From Bicyclus anynana (taxonomy: Eukaryota > Arthropoda > Insecta > Lepidoptera > Nymphalidae): a stretch of 64,000 nt of DNA. Shown here piece by piece: positions 53,968-64,000 of the stretch. Each line of letters begins with the position of its first letter. Positions within the stretch are counted from its first letter, which is position 1. The notes beneath the pieces were generated by a model. It had not been told where the DNA came from. It did not search any database and saw nothing but the letters and a program-made list of their open reading frames with translations. The position numbers and the translations under genes are program-made. The stretch lies in contig NC_069098.1 of the NCBI RefSeq assembly GCF_947172395.1, positions 4,147,001 through 4,211,000 of the forward strand, given 5' to 3'.

Positions 53968-56634
53968 ATGGCGGATTCGGTGCCTGTGTCTGACGTTTTG
54001 TGTGAGGCAATAGAATATTTATCAAAATTTGGATCGAATTTACGAGTACGTTCTGATAACTTGAAGGAGAAAAGAATACGCAAAGAGAAATTACGAAACA
54101 CCCACGCAGTACAAAAGGCTGCAAGTAAATTACTATTAATATGTGAGTTGTCGAAAAAGTCCATTGAAAACGTCGAAACTGGTATCAAAAAAGTACTAAG
54201 GCAAATCGATTTCAATAACGAACCAACCACAAGCGATGGCGGGAATTCAAGTTATAGATCGTCTAAGTCGGCAAAAAATGTTAATTACGAATATATTGTA
54301 TATAATTCCCAAAGATTACGAATACGCAAAAAGGTCAATATGAAACATTTCACGTCTGTAAAAGTTTTCGTTAAAGCCTTGCCGACTTCTACGATGGATA
54401 TGTACCGATCGAAGAAGAAAAGTGTTAGGTTCAAAGAAGTGGACTCAGACGAAGTAGACAACAGTTCTTCAAAACTCACTGACATTGTCAAAAAGGGAAT
54501 AATGAAAAGTAGGAAAGATCAAGAGGATGAGTTATCTCAATCCCAAATAGACCTTAATTGCTTGGAAAACCATACAAATTTAAATATTACTGATAGACAA
54601 GAACTGATGGATAAACAAAATTCAAGGGAGCTATCAGAAAAAGATGGTGATAATGAAGCAGAAAAAAACACCAATGAAAAAGCCCCTAAAGATGAGGATT
54701 TGACTTCAGGAACTAAACCTAAGAATGATACTAAATGTAAACCATCCAGTAAGTCTGGAAGGTATAGACAAATATATAATAGCTCAGAAAGTGATAGGAG
54801 TCAAAGTCCCAAAGTAAATACTGAAAAGTGTGATCCTGGTAATATTGATAAGACTGACCCAGACAAAAGTAAAGATAACACAAACAAAAATTCCAGTGAA
54901 AATTCACTAGCTTCTGAAAATCCAAGTGAAAGAAAAAATAGCTTTTGTGATATAGTAGAATTAAATGATTCAAGTAATGATGAGTTGACAAACAATGACT
55001 CTTGTAAAAAGGAGCCAGTATCTAATGAATCTAAATTAGAAGGCAGTCATTTAGATAAAGATAATGTAAACATACCAACAAATAATGATTCAGAAACTAT
55101 TAGTGAAAAAGATTCACAGCCAAAACCCTTAATAAGATGTGTTAGTCTTGACAAGCTATTGAAAAAAGATGTTAAACCACCTAATACAAATGAAAATAAA
55201 GACCAAAATAGTTCTTCAAAATTGTCTCAAAATAAAACTTCTTCTAAAAAACATGACAAATCTTCAATAAAAAGTAATAACAAAATATCTAAATACTATC
55301 AAGGTTCAAACAGTTCTAAGAAAGTCCGGAAGGAGTCATGTAAGGAAAATGAAGAAGAAGAATATTGGGTTCAGAAACGTAAAGAAGTAAAAGAATTTAG
55401 GCCCAAAAACTGTATTATTAGAGTAAAAAGGCTACCAGAATTTTCCCAACATTATCTTTCTGTCCTTAATTTGGGAAGGATTACTCAAAAAGGTGTCACA
55501 ATTTGTGAAATTCCGCCAAAAGTAGATGAAGCGAGTGAAAAGCATTCCAAAATCCGTGACTCGCCTATTGACATATCTTGTGCTAAAGATGCTTTGTTAA
55601 AGGATTCTGATTCTGATAAAAGCAAGGATTTAGCAGACACACCTAGAAAAGTCAAAAGAGCTCTTCTTAAAGAATCTGAGTCAGAATGTGACGAAACACC
55701 CTCAGAGATAACACCTAAAACAAATAAAAAAGCAGTTCAGAAATTATCTGTGTCAGATAATGATGATGATGTAAATCATTCTTCACCAGGGCCAGTAAAA
55801 CCAACACTTCAAAAAGATCCAAGGTCAAAAAATAATAAAAATTCATCATCAGAAAGAATAGCACATGAACATAAGTCTGGATCAGATAATGATGAAAACC
55901 TGTCATTACTAAGACCAGAAAAGAAAGAGTCAGAGTCAAACAATCCCTCACCAAATGAACTTCAGAAAGAGTCAGGCTCAGAAAAGGACAAAAATCCTTT
56001 GTCACCAACACCAGTCATAGAAGAAGTACATAAAGAGTCTAGGACAGAAAAAAATGATGAAAATCCATCATCCCCAGCACCTAAAAATGATGAAAAGCAG
56101 ACTAGTAATGATGATCAAGAAAGTAGAAATAACAAAACACCAGAGCCTGTAAATCCACTTTCCGAGATTATCAGTGACTTGAAATCTTCATTACTATTTG
56201 ATTCTGCAGATGAAAACAATAAAACACCAAGCAGGAAGACAGTACAGAACACTCCACCATCCAAAAGGAAAACCATAATGGAGAGTATGCATGCTAAAAA
56301 AATGTTGTTAACATATTCCTCAAGTTCTGATACAGAAGATGAACAATTGAGGAATGTTTTAAAAGAAATTAGAGGTGACTTACTTAAAAAGCATTCGAGT
56401 GATGAAGAAAATAAGAAAGTAAAGGATAACAATGAGAAACGCATATCTGATTCAGGTGAGGAACCTGTTAAAGTCACAAAAAGGAAAAAGGATGATAAAG
56501 CATCATCTTCCTCTTCTGAAAGTAAGAAAAATAAAAACAGAAAATCTGCTTCAAAAGATGATGCTGCTAAAAATTCAAGCAGCCAAGATGATGATAATAC
56601 TGAAAAAAAATCTAATAGGAGTTTAAAAAAAAAG
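53968..56634 (+). CDS. ATRX-B exon 1: long disordered N-terminal region
   Basis: 889 codons to AAG|GTTAGC; without splicing the frame stops three codons later (VSK). Residues 1-80 form a helical, basic segment (VLCEAIEYLSKFGSNLRVRS, then ICELSKKSIENVETGIKKVL). About residues 460-525 hold an ordered block (EEYWVQKRKEVKEFRPKNCI, then LNLGRITQKGVTICEIPP). Residues 329-332 (IVEL) flanked by Asp/Ser look like a SUMO-interacting motif. The rest is Ser/Asp/Glu/Lys/Asn low complexity with many SDSD-type CK2 sites. Assignment to ATRX rests on phase-perfect joining to the exons at 57796 and 60645. Confidence 0.78.
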
Positions 56635-59600
56635 GTTAGCAAGTAAACATTATTGTTAACTTTAGATTTAAGTGTATTATCCAAAGCTTTTTTCTTTTAA
56701 TAATATGTTTAGGTGTTACATTTCTCTTTTAGGTAAACACAACAAAATTTAGTTATATTGTATTCACATGCAAACATCATTTCTTTAAAATTTGGACAAT
56801 TCAGTTAACTTTCTTTCCCTATATATGATTTCTATTAAGTCACAACCAAGTGTACCAAACAATCTTTCTACCTGTGAAACTCTGTCTGGTCTAGATTTAA
56901 AGATGTGTTATCAGTCAAAAACTGATGAAAGATTGAGTACAGTAGTCTCTTCCTGATGTACATGGTCATAGTACCATATTTTGTATAAGAACTTACTTTT
57001 TCTTACTTATGCCTCCATCAATCTCCAATTAAAAAGTGGATGCATAATCAGCGTATAAAAAACGTCCCCACTCAATGAGTGCTAAACACAACTTCTTGGC
57101 ACTCAATTCAAGTAGTCTCATTTGCAAATTGCAGACCTTGAACTCAATCCTTAAGGTTGAATTTGCTTTGAATATGGGATTTTATTGGATATTGGACTAT
57201 ATTTAAAGGCCTTTAGGTATAATTTTCTTTACCAATAATTCTAAAACTGTCAAAGCAAAATTGGCCAGTTTTTAAGTGAAAATTTCTACATGATTGTGTG
57301 TCCTTTTGTTATAAGAGGTCAATGTTTGCCACAGACAAATCTTATAATTATGTAGACGTTAGAGCATATTATCTCGTGTAGTCCCAAACATATTTCCATT
57401 CCATCCATTCCAGTCTTTGCAGATTTTAAACTATCTGTGTGCCATATTATATCCAAATGCATTCAGCTGTTTGAGAATTTATAACCTCCAAACATTTAAA
57501 CGTCCATACTCCAAACATAATTAATGAAGTTAATTTCAATATTTTAGTGCCGTTATTTACTTTTATTAATGTATTCATTTAAATTTAAATGCATTTTATG
57601 AAACTTTATTAGTTATAACAATTTAATATTGTTTACTTTAAGATTCTTGTATTAAATACTTATTACAATTTTGTCTTTCATTTGATTTCAATCATTGGCA
57701 AAATTAGATTATACTAATGACTCAATGCTAGGACATTTAGGTAGGTAAAGTTGTAAGCATTTCAAGCATTCAAACAAAAGTTACAATTATTACAGATGGG
57801 GCCCTCTAAAATGGTACAAAGCAGCAGCCACAATTCAGATAACGAGGATAATAATGACAAAGACATTGATGGGTAAATATTTGTCAATATGTGGCTATAG
57901 ATTTTTGTAAACAAAGCATTGATGTATTAAAAAGTGGATGCACAATCAGCGACCAAAAAACGTCCCCACTCAATGAGTGCCAAACACAAGTTCTTGGCAC
58001 TCAATTCAAGTAGTCGCATTTGCAAATTCAACCTTAAACTCAATCCTTAAGGTTGAATTTGGGATATTATTGAATATTGGACTATATGTAAGGTATAATT
58101 TTCATATTAATTTTAAAACTATTAAAGCAAAATTGGCCAGTTTTTAAGTGAAATTTTATATGTGATTGTGTGTCCTTTTATTATTAGAGGTCAGTGTAAC
58201 AAAGTTACATATTAATTGGTGATGCTTAGGCTATTTTAGTCATCTAAACTGCGTAAGTTCAAATTATGCATTTTATATGATCATTTAATGATCAAAAGAT
58301 AGTTAAATGGTAGTTGTGGAAATTAATAAATGTGTGATGCATGGTGTGAATATTATAAAAATATTAGGCCTATAAAAAATATTTATATTTGATGAATGTA
58401 ATTAGTTTGGATGCAGTCTGGTTATGGTAAAGTAATGGTTTTTCACTAGCTGACGTCGCGCGGCTTCACCCGCGTGGTTCCCGTTCCCGTTCCCTATAGC
58501 CTTTCTTGATAAATGGGCTATCTAACACTGAAAGAATTTCTCAAATTGGACCTGTATTTCCAGAGAATAGCGCGTTCAACCATCCAAACCAACAAACTCT
58601 TCAGCTTTATAATATTAGTATAGATTACATTGTAAAGGTTGAAGCACCTAAGTTTTGAACTGCAGGTATGTAACAGTATAAAATTAATTCCAATATTTAT
58701 CATGATGTTGGTATACCATGCTGCAGAAAGCAGGTAAAATGTTCGCTGCCACACCTGATTAGTAAAAGTAGATCTTTTTGTGACTGCTTGTCCAGGGAAG
58801 AACTACTGCCATGTTGTCATTAAACATCAATTCCATAGTATTCTCAAAGATTATGGTCACTGGATGATATTACATGCCTTTAACATCTTCAAATTCATTT
58901 ATTGCCAGAATGTGGTAATGTACCAAATTACCTGGTGTGCCTTTGCCTTAGGTAGGCACAGATAGAGCAAAATGTTTGCTCCATTTTAGCCATTGGATTT
59001 TATGAAAAGAGAAACTTCATCTCTCCCTGTTATGTTGATGTATACTTCTACCGTTCCTCTACTTTTGTAGTCCATTATGCATCTAAAATTAAGGCATTGT
59101 TCCTGTGGAGAGGTAAAAGTAATATTATTTATATACAAAACACTAATATAAAATAAAAATGTAGGTACACGAGGTAAACTTATACAAATTTAATAAATTC
59201 ATACGAGTATCTGCAGCACTATAAAAATGGAAAATTACGACATGCTTCATCTACAAAGAGTTGCTGAGTTCTTCTTCTTCTTCTTTATTCTGGGCCGTTT
59301 AGCCGCACTTAGCCATTTGATTGGCCGTTGTGCGTGGGTCCCTCCGGTGTAGGTTCCCGCTGGATTTATTCCATCCAGCCGAGCTCGCTCCAGAAGCTTA
59401 GCAGGCCGCCCAGGTCGCCGATAGCCTCATGGAGTGTCGCTGAGGAGCCAATGTAGGTTGCTCGTTGTTCCGTTACGCCTCTGCAACTGAGCATAACGTG
59501 TAGCGGTGTCTCGTCCTCCTCCTGCATGGAGGAGGACGAGACACCGCTACACGCTCTGCACAGAGGACTGTCTGTCATACCTAGAATTGAAAGGTGTTTG

Positions 59601-62600
59601 TTTAGTGGGCAATGACCTGTTATGAGGCCAACTACTGTTCTCAACTTATCTCGTGGAAGGTTTATAAATTTCTTTGTTAACCTTGGGTCGGGGCTTGGAA
59701 GTGCCTCCTTTGTATGTCTACATGTGGTTATACTGCCCCATAGTTCAGCGTGGGTTCTGATGGTTTGTTTGTGCAACCATGTTTTGTATTCACTGAATGG
59801 TATGGGTACTATTGGTTCGGGTCCTACTACCTTCAGTGTCGTGGCGCGACGCGCCAGTTTGTCAGCCGCTTCATTACCTAAAATTCCGCTGTGTCCCTTT
59901 ATCCATGTTGCTGAGTTTTTATGTGCTCTAATTAAGAACATCTGCATTCTGCACCAGGAATTTAGAAGTGCTTCTAAATTTTCTTGAAACAAAAACTTAT
60001 TGGATTCCATTTAAAAACTTATTGGATTACATTTTATATACTTGAGAGGTAGCTCCATTATTATCTAAGGATTATTCTAGACATTTACGATAATTATTCT
60101 TGAACTTTGGCGGCCCATTTCACTCTTCCAAAATAGCCTTAAATGGTGTATTCCTACCAGCTTGCTTCGATTTTCGATACCTCGGGTCGCTTTTTTCAAA
60201 ACCACGGCAATGTGGATCGAGACGTGGAAAGTAGACTAGATGCGGGATGAATGAAATGGCGACAGGTTTCAGATGTAGATACTATGTGACCCTCGAATGC
60301 CTATACTAAAGGGTAAAATATACAAAACGGTTGTTGGACCTGTCGTGCTGACCAGGCGGAAGGGTAAGGAAGGATATTAGGATGCACTTTAACAGCATCC
60401 TTCTGGATTTTTTGTCAGTACCTACCTACCGATCTTCATGCAATTTGTTGAATGTTACAGAGAATCTTATATATTGTCCCACCTTACGTCTCGCGGACGA
60501 TCTATGGTGTATGGTTAATGTTTTGAATTTTGATTTTCATCTACAAAAGTTCACCTAAGTTTTACCAAAACATAAATCATTTTTGTCTGTTTTTCGTGTA
60601 TCTATCGTTCAATTTAATATTGTAAAAACCCTCACCTGTTGCAGGCTAACAAATTTACGAACGCTCAGAAGGAAGACCCGGCGGCGGCATTCAACTTCCT
60701 CCGACCGCACCCAAAGCACAACCCGATCACTAAGAAGTAAGAAGTCCAAGGCGCCGCAAATCAGTGAGGAGGGATTCTTGAAGGCTGAGGACAGTTCTGA
60801 CGAGAAAGCCTCTTTAGGAGAAAGCGATGTTGGAGAAGGTAAGAATGCACACGTTATGAGACAACAGTAGGGTTTCTTTAAAGCTGAGGATTGTACCAGC
60901 AAGAAAGCCTCTCTAAAGGTGATAGCGAAGTGGGAAAAGGTAGGTATGCACGTTATGTGACGACATTAGGGTTTCTTAAAGGCTGACGACAGTAGGTACC
61001 ATCGAAAAGCCTCTAGCAGACAATGATGTTGTGGAAGGTAAGAATGCACAATGCACACGTTACGTTATCTGAAGACAGTAGGGACTGTCCAACGAGAAAG
61101 CTCATTTAGAAACCTTCAACATACTATTTACTCGAAATGCATAATTTCAGGAGATGTTAACTGTGGGATCTTGGACATTTTCCAAATGCTACACTGCGAT
61201 CCAAAAATGTCAAGGATATAATATGTTGCTCAAAGACCTCTTCTATCATCCACTGAATATCCCAGTTAAATTGGTTTACTCGTTTCCGAGATTAGCCCGG
61301 ACAAACACGGATAGGCATACAGTTTGTATTGATTAGGTAAACTATATGATATTAGATGATTGCTTTTTTATTACAGAGACGGAGCTGCCTGCAGTGTCTG
61401 CATCTGTTTTGAACGGCGACGGTTTTGGTCATCTTGCTAAAGATGACTTGTTGGGTGAAAGTGACTCCTTCAGCTCAGAGCAGAATAAGAGTTCACAGGT
61501 AACATACTGATACTAATTATGTGGTGGAAGTTTGTATGTTTTGATATTTGTTCGTAAGTTATGCAAAAAACTGGATGGAGAAAGTTGCGAAACTAGCTGG
61601 ATCTTTGTCTGCCTAAAATTTAATTTTTTATTAACGCCTCGGGTTATTCCAGAATGAAATTAATGCCTTGTTGTGTTATGTTAATTAATGTTTATCTATG
61701 GATTAACTATACTATAGACGATTCGCCGATTAAAAAGACGGCAAATTCTTGATAGTAATGGAGCTTCAATCGCCAAATTTTCCTCGCTCTATTTCAAATT
61801 TCATTTCGGTTCATTAGCTTCGGCGTTTTACAAGGTTTTGCCTCTATAAAATAAATTGATTAATAAAAAAGTAGCAGCTACTAAGTAGAGTCTAGCCATT
61901 AACATAGAAGTTATTTCTCCATGCTATTACCTACTATGAAACTATGGTATGTTTTATTTTTCAGGAGGTCAAAGAAGAAGATGATAGTGATGAAGAAGGG
62001 TAAGTCTTCTGCAGTGTTTTTTAAAAATCAGAGATATTTACTACTTGTCAAAAAATCGGCTTCTCAAAAAGTGCGAGACGGCCTACTAAGTGGTCTGTAC
62101 CATTATCACAAAAAACATGTTTTTGTATGGGTGTTAAATATTTATTAAGATAGTCACACAGCGGGCGATGGAACGAGCTATGTTAGGATTATCTCTCCGT
62201 GATCGAATCAGAAAAAAGGAGATTCGCAGAAGAACCAAATTCACCGACATAGCTGAACGAGTCACGAAGCTGAAGTGGCAATTTGTGGGGCACATAGTTC
62301 GAAGAGGCGATTGAATTTGGGGTCCCAAGGTGCAGGAAAGGGGACCCCGCACTAGGAAGCGCAGTGTTGGTCGACCCCTTTTTATTTTTTCTGTAACACA
62401 TTGGGCTCAAAATAGACGCTATCCTTTATTTACATTTTTGTCTTGTATGTCAGCATCAAGTCGCGACGTCGCAAAGGCAACGTGATATCGTCAGACTCCG
62501 AGGTGGGTTCTCGCAAGAAGGACGCGACTGTCAAGTTTAGCGATTTCGAAGACTCCCAGAACGATAGCTCGGAGCCCACCAAGAGAAAAAGGAAAAGGAT

Positions 62601-63877
62601 AAAGAGAAACGATAGCGACGCGTCTTCGGGCTCCTCGGCTGGAGAAGGGTAAGGGGCTGTAGCCATGTGGCACGTCGACTCTCTTTCTACAAACGTTAGC
62701 GCTTCGAAAACTTACAAAATGTATGGGAATGACAGATCCGATCGACAACTTGATCACGTGACCGGTCGATAGAGAATGCCATTACTATATTATTATTTTA
62801 ATTTACGCTGTCGACGTGTCACATGGCTACAGGCCAATGTTTGATTATCTCTCCGGCGCATTTAGTCTTATTTTTAAAGAATATTTGCTGTCTTTTAGTT
62901 ATTACCAATAACCAATATGGGAATATTCCATAGGCGTATATAGAGGACAGGCCGGGTGGGCCGTGCCCACCCTAAAATAGACCTGTGCCCACCCTTGAAT
63001 TCTGGGCTACCGATATGGAATGCTATTATGATACTAATAATAGACTTGATGTCGGGGGCCAGGCCCACCCTAGAAAAAAATAGGATACGCCAATGGAATA
63101 TTCCCCTCCAATTAGTCGGAAAAGACTGTACTAAGACATTACGGCATACGGTACAGCAGGTGGGGAACGAACAACCAGTTATGGGTGATGAGTTCAGCCC
63201 CTTTATATAATAAACTTTAATTTGCCCATGTTAAATATTGACAAAACGGTCGTTATTTTGCGTCTTCCAACAAAGGCCTCCTCTAAAGATTTCCACTCTG
63301 TCCTGTCTTTTGCAGTATGAGTTCGTATTAGACTATCGCTATCGCTATACTCCTGATTTAGTTCTCCCATCTTTTAGTCTACCTCTGTTTCTTTTGCCGT
63401 CTCTCGGACACCATTCTGTTATTAGTTTGGTCTATTTCCATTTCAAGAGCAAAATAATATATATCCCCTCTCCTATAGCCTTAGAGGTTTGTTGGGAGAT
63501 TTTTGAGATATGTCGTTACATATCCCGTGAAGCAAAACAGACAAATGTCAACTGATTGGGTGCAACCAGAAATATCGCCTCTATCTTTGCGTCGGGACAA
63601 AGAAGATGGGAAATGGGAAATGGGATTATTCCGCCGCCATTGGTCGATATTTTGTCTAATTTCTCTTGTATTTCTTTGGTCGCGTTCTAAGCAACTGGTT
63701 CTGTAGAGGACCGTCAAACTAGGCTAATAATGGTCATATTGACAATAACATCTACGAATTGTTGTTTACAGGAAGAAGAAGCGACGTCGTATAAAAAACC
63801 TGGACAATAGTGATGGATCTGGTTCAGACTCTGAAAATGAAGGCAAAAATAAACATGGCAGGAAGAATATACGGAAG
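53968..63877 (+). CDS. XNP: ATRX/XNP-like remodeler, copy B, N-terminal exons (runs off the window)
   Basis: Exons: 53968-56634, 57796-57872, 60645-60838, 61377-61498, 61965-61999, 62454-62648, 63772-63877, giving 1132 codons with every junction in phase, then continuing beyond the window. The last five match copy A exons 1-5 in sequence and phase, and in length for all but two of them. No helicase exon falls inside the window. The large first exon (889 codons) is Ser/Asp/Lys-rich and disordered, like the N-terminal halves of ATRX proteins, but no ADD zinc-finger is visible, as also holds for insect XNP. Copy B looks like the full-length ancestral gene. Confidence 0.82.
57027..57330 (+). repeat. 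Direct repeat, copy 1 (flanks ATRX-B exon 2)
   Basis: AAAAAGTGGATGCATAATCA through GTGATTGTGTGTCC-like text is repeated at 57926-58195 with deletions (shared AAACGTCCCCACTCAATGAG and GGCACTCAATTCAAGTAGTC). About 85-90% similar where aligned. Confidence 0.8.
57796..57872 (+). CDS. ATRX-B exon 2
   Basis: TATTACAG|ATGGGGCCC, then SKMVQSSSHNSDNEDNNDKD and GATGG|GTAAAT. Phase 0 in and 2 out, exactly what the exon at 60645 needs. No counterpart is seen upstream of copy A. Confidence 0.7.
57926..58195 (+). repeat. Direct repeat, copy 2
   Basis: Second copy of the 57027-57330 sequence, about 900 nt downstream, on the other side of ATRX-B exon 2. It may mark a tandem duplication that carried the exon, or two insertions of one element. 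Confidence 0.8.
58447..58625 (+). repeat. Dispersed 'CTAGCTGACGTCGCGCGGC' repeat
   Basis: Head CTAGCTGACGTCGCGCGGCT with TTCACCCGCGTGGTTCCCG, tail TTATAATATTAGTATAGATT. Confidence 0.6.
59264..60010 (-). mobile_element. Non-LTR retrotransposon 3' part with RNase H-like domain
   Basis: Minus-strand ORF 60010-59366 (214 aa): IKGHSGILGNEAADKLARRA is the C-terminal RNase H motif, followed by LRTVVGLITGHCPLNKHLSI and a Cys/His tail (CRACSG, ETPLHVMLSCRG) usual for Jockey/R1-like ORF2 ends. The 3' tail is (GAA)n at about 59264. A perfect 57-nt palindrome interrupts the Cys/His tail. It is 5'-truncated and lies in an intron of ATRX-B. Confidence 0.88.
59497..59553. repeat. Perfect 57-nt palindrome (26-nt arms, 5-nt loop) in LINE tail
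   Basis: Arm CGTGTAGCGGTGTCTCGTCC and onward is mirrored exactly around TGCAT. In the LINE frame the arms read VSSSSM and QEEDETPLH, so the second half is an inverted copy of coding sequence for the ETPLH segment. Confidence 0.92.
60645..60838 (+). CDS. ATRX-B exon 3
   Basis: LTNLRTLRRKTRRRHSTSSD, then RSKKSKAPQISEEGFLKAED. Acceptor CTGTTGCAG, donor GAAG|GTAAGA. Phase 2 in, 1 out. Partner of ATRX-A exon 1, but the basic segment is intact here. Confidence 0.85.
60865..61110 (+). repeat. Three decayed tandem copies of exon 3 tail with donors
   Basis: Copies at about 60868-60955 (AAAGCTGAGGATTGTACCAG to AAAAG|GTAGGT), 60968-61055 (AAAGGCTGACGACAGTAGGT to GGAAG|GTAAGA) and a scrap to 61110 (ACGAGAAAGCTCATTTAGAA). 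Period about 98 nt. Two keep donor-like sites; frames are partly broken. Confidence 0.8.
61377..61498 (+). CDS. ATRX-B exon 4
   Basis: TELPAVSASVLNGDGFGHLA then SDSFSSEQNKSSQ. Phase 1 in, 0 out; partner of ATRX-A exon 2. Confidence 0.83.
61965..61999 (+). CDS. ATRX-B exon 5 (35 nt)
   Basis: EVKEEDDSDEEG, acceptor TTTTTCAG, donor GG|GTAAGT; the same length as ATRX-A exon 3. Confidence 0.8.
62160..62380 (+). pseudogene. RTE-like LINE 3' fragment
   Basis: LSLRDRIRKKEIRRRTKFTD, then TKLKWQFVGHIVRRGD followed by a stop: a shorter, mutated relative of 39595-39990, in the intron before ATRX-B exon 6. Confidence 0.8.
62454..62648 (+). CDS. ATRX-B exon 6
   Basis: IKSRRRKGNVISSDSEVGSR, then KFSDFEDSQNDSSEPTKRKR. 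Phase 2-2; partner of ATRX-A exon 4, six nucleotides shorter. Confidence 0.87.
62659..62830. mobile_element. 172-bp MITE next to a splice donor
   Basis: GTAGCCATGTGGCACGTCGA and TCGACGTGTCACATGGCTAC are inverted ends. It starts 11 nt after the end of ATRX-B exon 6. A relative in opposite orientation lies at 36842-36965. Confidence 0.75.
62910..63115. mobile_element. Fold-back element with GGGAATATTCCAT ends
   Basis: GGGAATATTCCATAGGCGTA pairs with TACGCCAATGGAATATTCCC. The inner GGGTGGGCC.TGCCCACCC and GGCCCACCCTAG segments also fold. Confidence 0.7.
63772..63877 (+). CDS. ATRX-B exon 7
   Basis: KKKRRRIKNLDNSDGSGSDS then ENEGKNKHGRKNIRK, donor AAG|GTATGA. Same length and phase as ATRX-A exon 5. 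The gene continues past the window. Confidence 0.88.
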
Positions 63878-64000
63878 GTATGAACATTTTGCAAAATGTT
63901 GTAGCTAAGTTTTTTTGATAAAGTAATGATTACATTATTAAAGTAGAAATATTAAGATATATTTAGATATAAGTAAATTGCCGGGTGGTCAGGGAAGGCC

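Noticed and set aside
55425..55445. HP1-binding PxVxL motif in ATRX-B (CIIRVKRLPE)
   Set aside because: The pentamer lacks the proline at the right spacing; not supported.

Overview
This is a eukaryotic nuclear window, most likely from a moth or butterfly. It is AT-rich and intron-rich, with GT-AG introns. It carries many repeats of lepidopteran type: a tRNA-headed SINE, 3' ends of RTE-like and Jockey/CR1-like non-LTR retrotransposons, fold-back MITEs, a mariner and a Penelope-like element. Genus or species cannot be named from the sequence alone.

Layout. Positions 1-3.0 kb hold three close copies and one decayed copy of an 85-nt exon-like unit that ends a reading frame, probably the 3' end of a gene outside the window. 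From 3 to 8 kb there is only repeat sequence (fold-back elements and a decayed DNA-transposon ORF). Prohibitin-2 (8754-9653, +) and a small mitochondrial complex I subunit of NDUFV3 type (10841-11155, -) are convergent single-exon genes. From 16.6 to 40.9 kb lies a 26-exon gene for an ATRX/XNP SNF2-family chromatin remodeler, here called copy A. It has an unbroken, phase-consistent frame of 1165 codons if started at 16722. Between its exons 19 and 20 sits a mariner element (29703-34671), itself split by a Penelope-like element (30249-34340) with an intact 834-aa RT + GIY-YIG ORF. From 41 to 52 kb there are a LINE, a SINE, MITEs and AT-rich sequence. A CENP-M-like kinetochore gene (52218-52757, -) lies head to head with a second ATRX gene, copy B (53968 to beyond the window end, +). 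Copy B opens with an 889-codon exon and continues through six smaller exons; the last five match the first five of copy A one for one.

How they fit. Copy A has a complete SNF2 helicase but has lost the long N-terminal exon. Copy B has the long N-terminus, and its helicase must lie beyond 64 kb. The best reading is an old tandem duplication in which copy A is a 5'-truncated paralog. PHB2 and NDUFV3 are both mitochondrial, but nothing in the sequence links them beyond proximity.

Most unusual signal. Exon tails or whole small exons, together with their splice sites, have been tandemly duplicated at many separate places: 436-1411, 16750-17425, 18287-18575, 22553-23098, 35184-35274, 40826-41523 and 60775-61110. 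In the 22.5-kb array two extra units are 93-nt, phase 1-1 cassettes that remain open. In the 40.8-kb array each unit carries the stop codon, a donor and an acceptor. Three perfect 57-59-nt palindromes with 3-5-nt loops occur in unrelated sequence contexts, which suggests repeated template-switch events.
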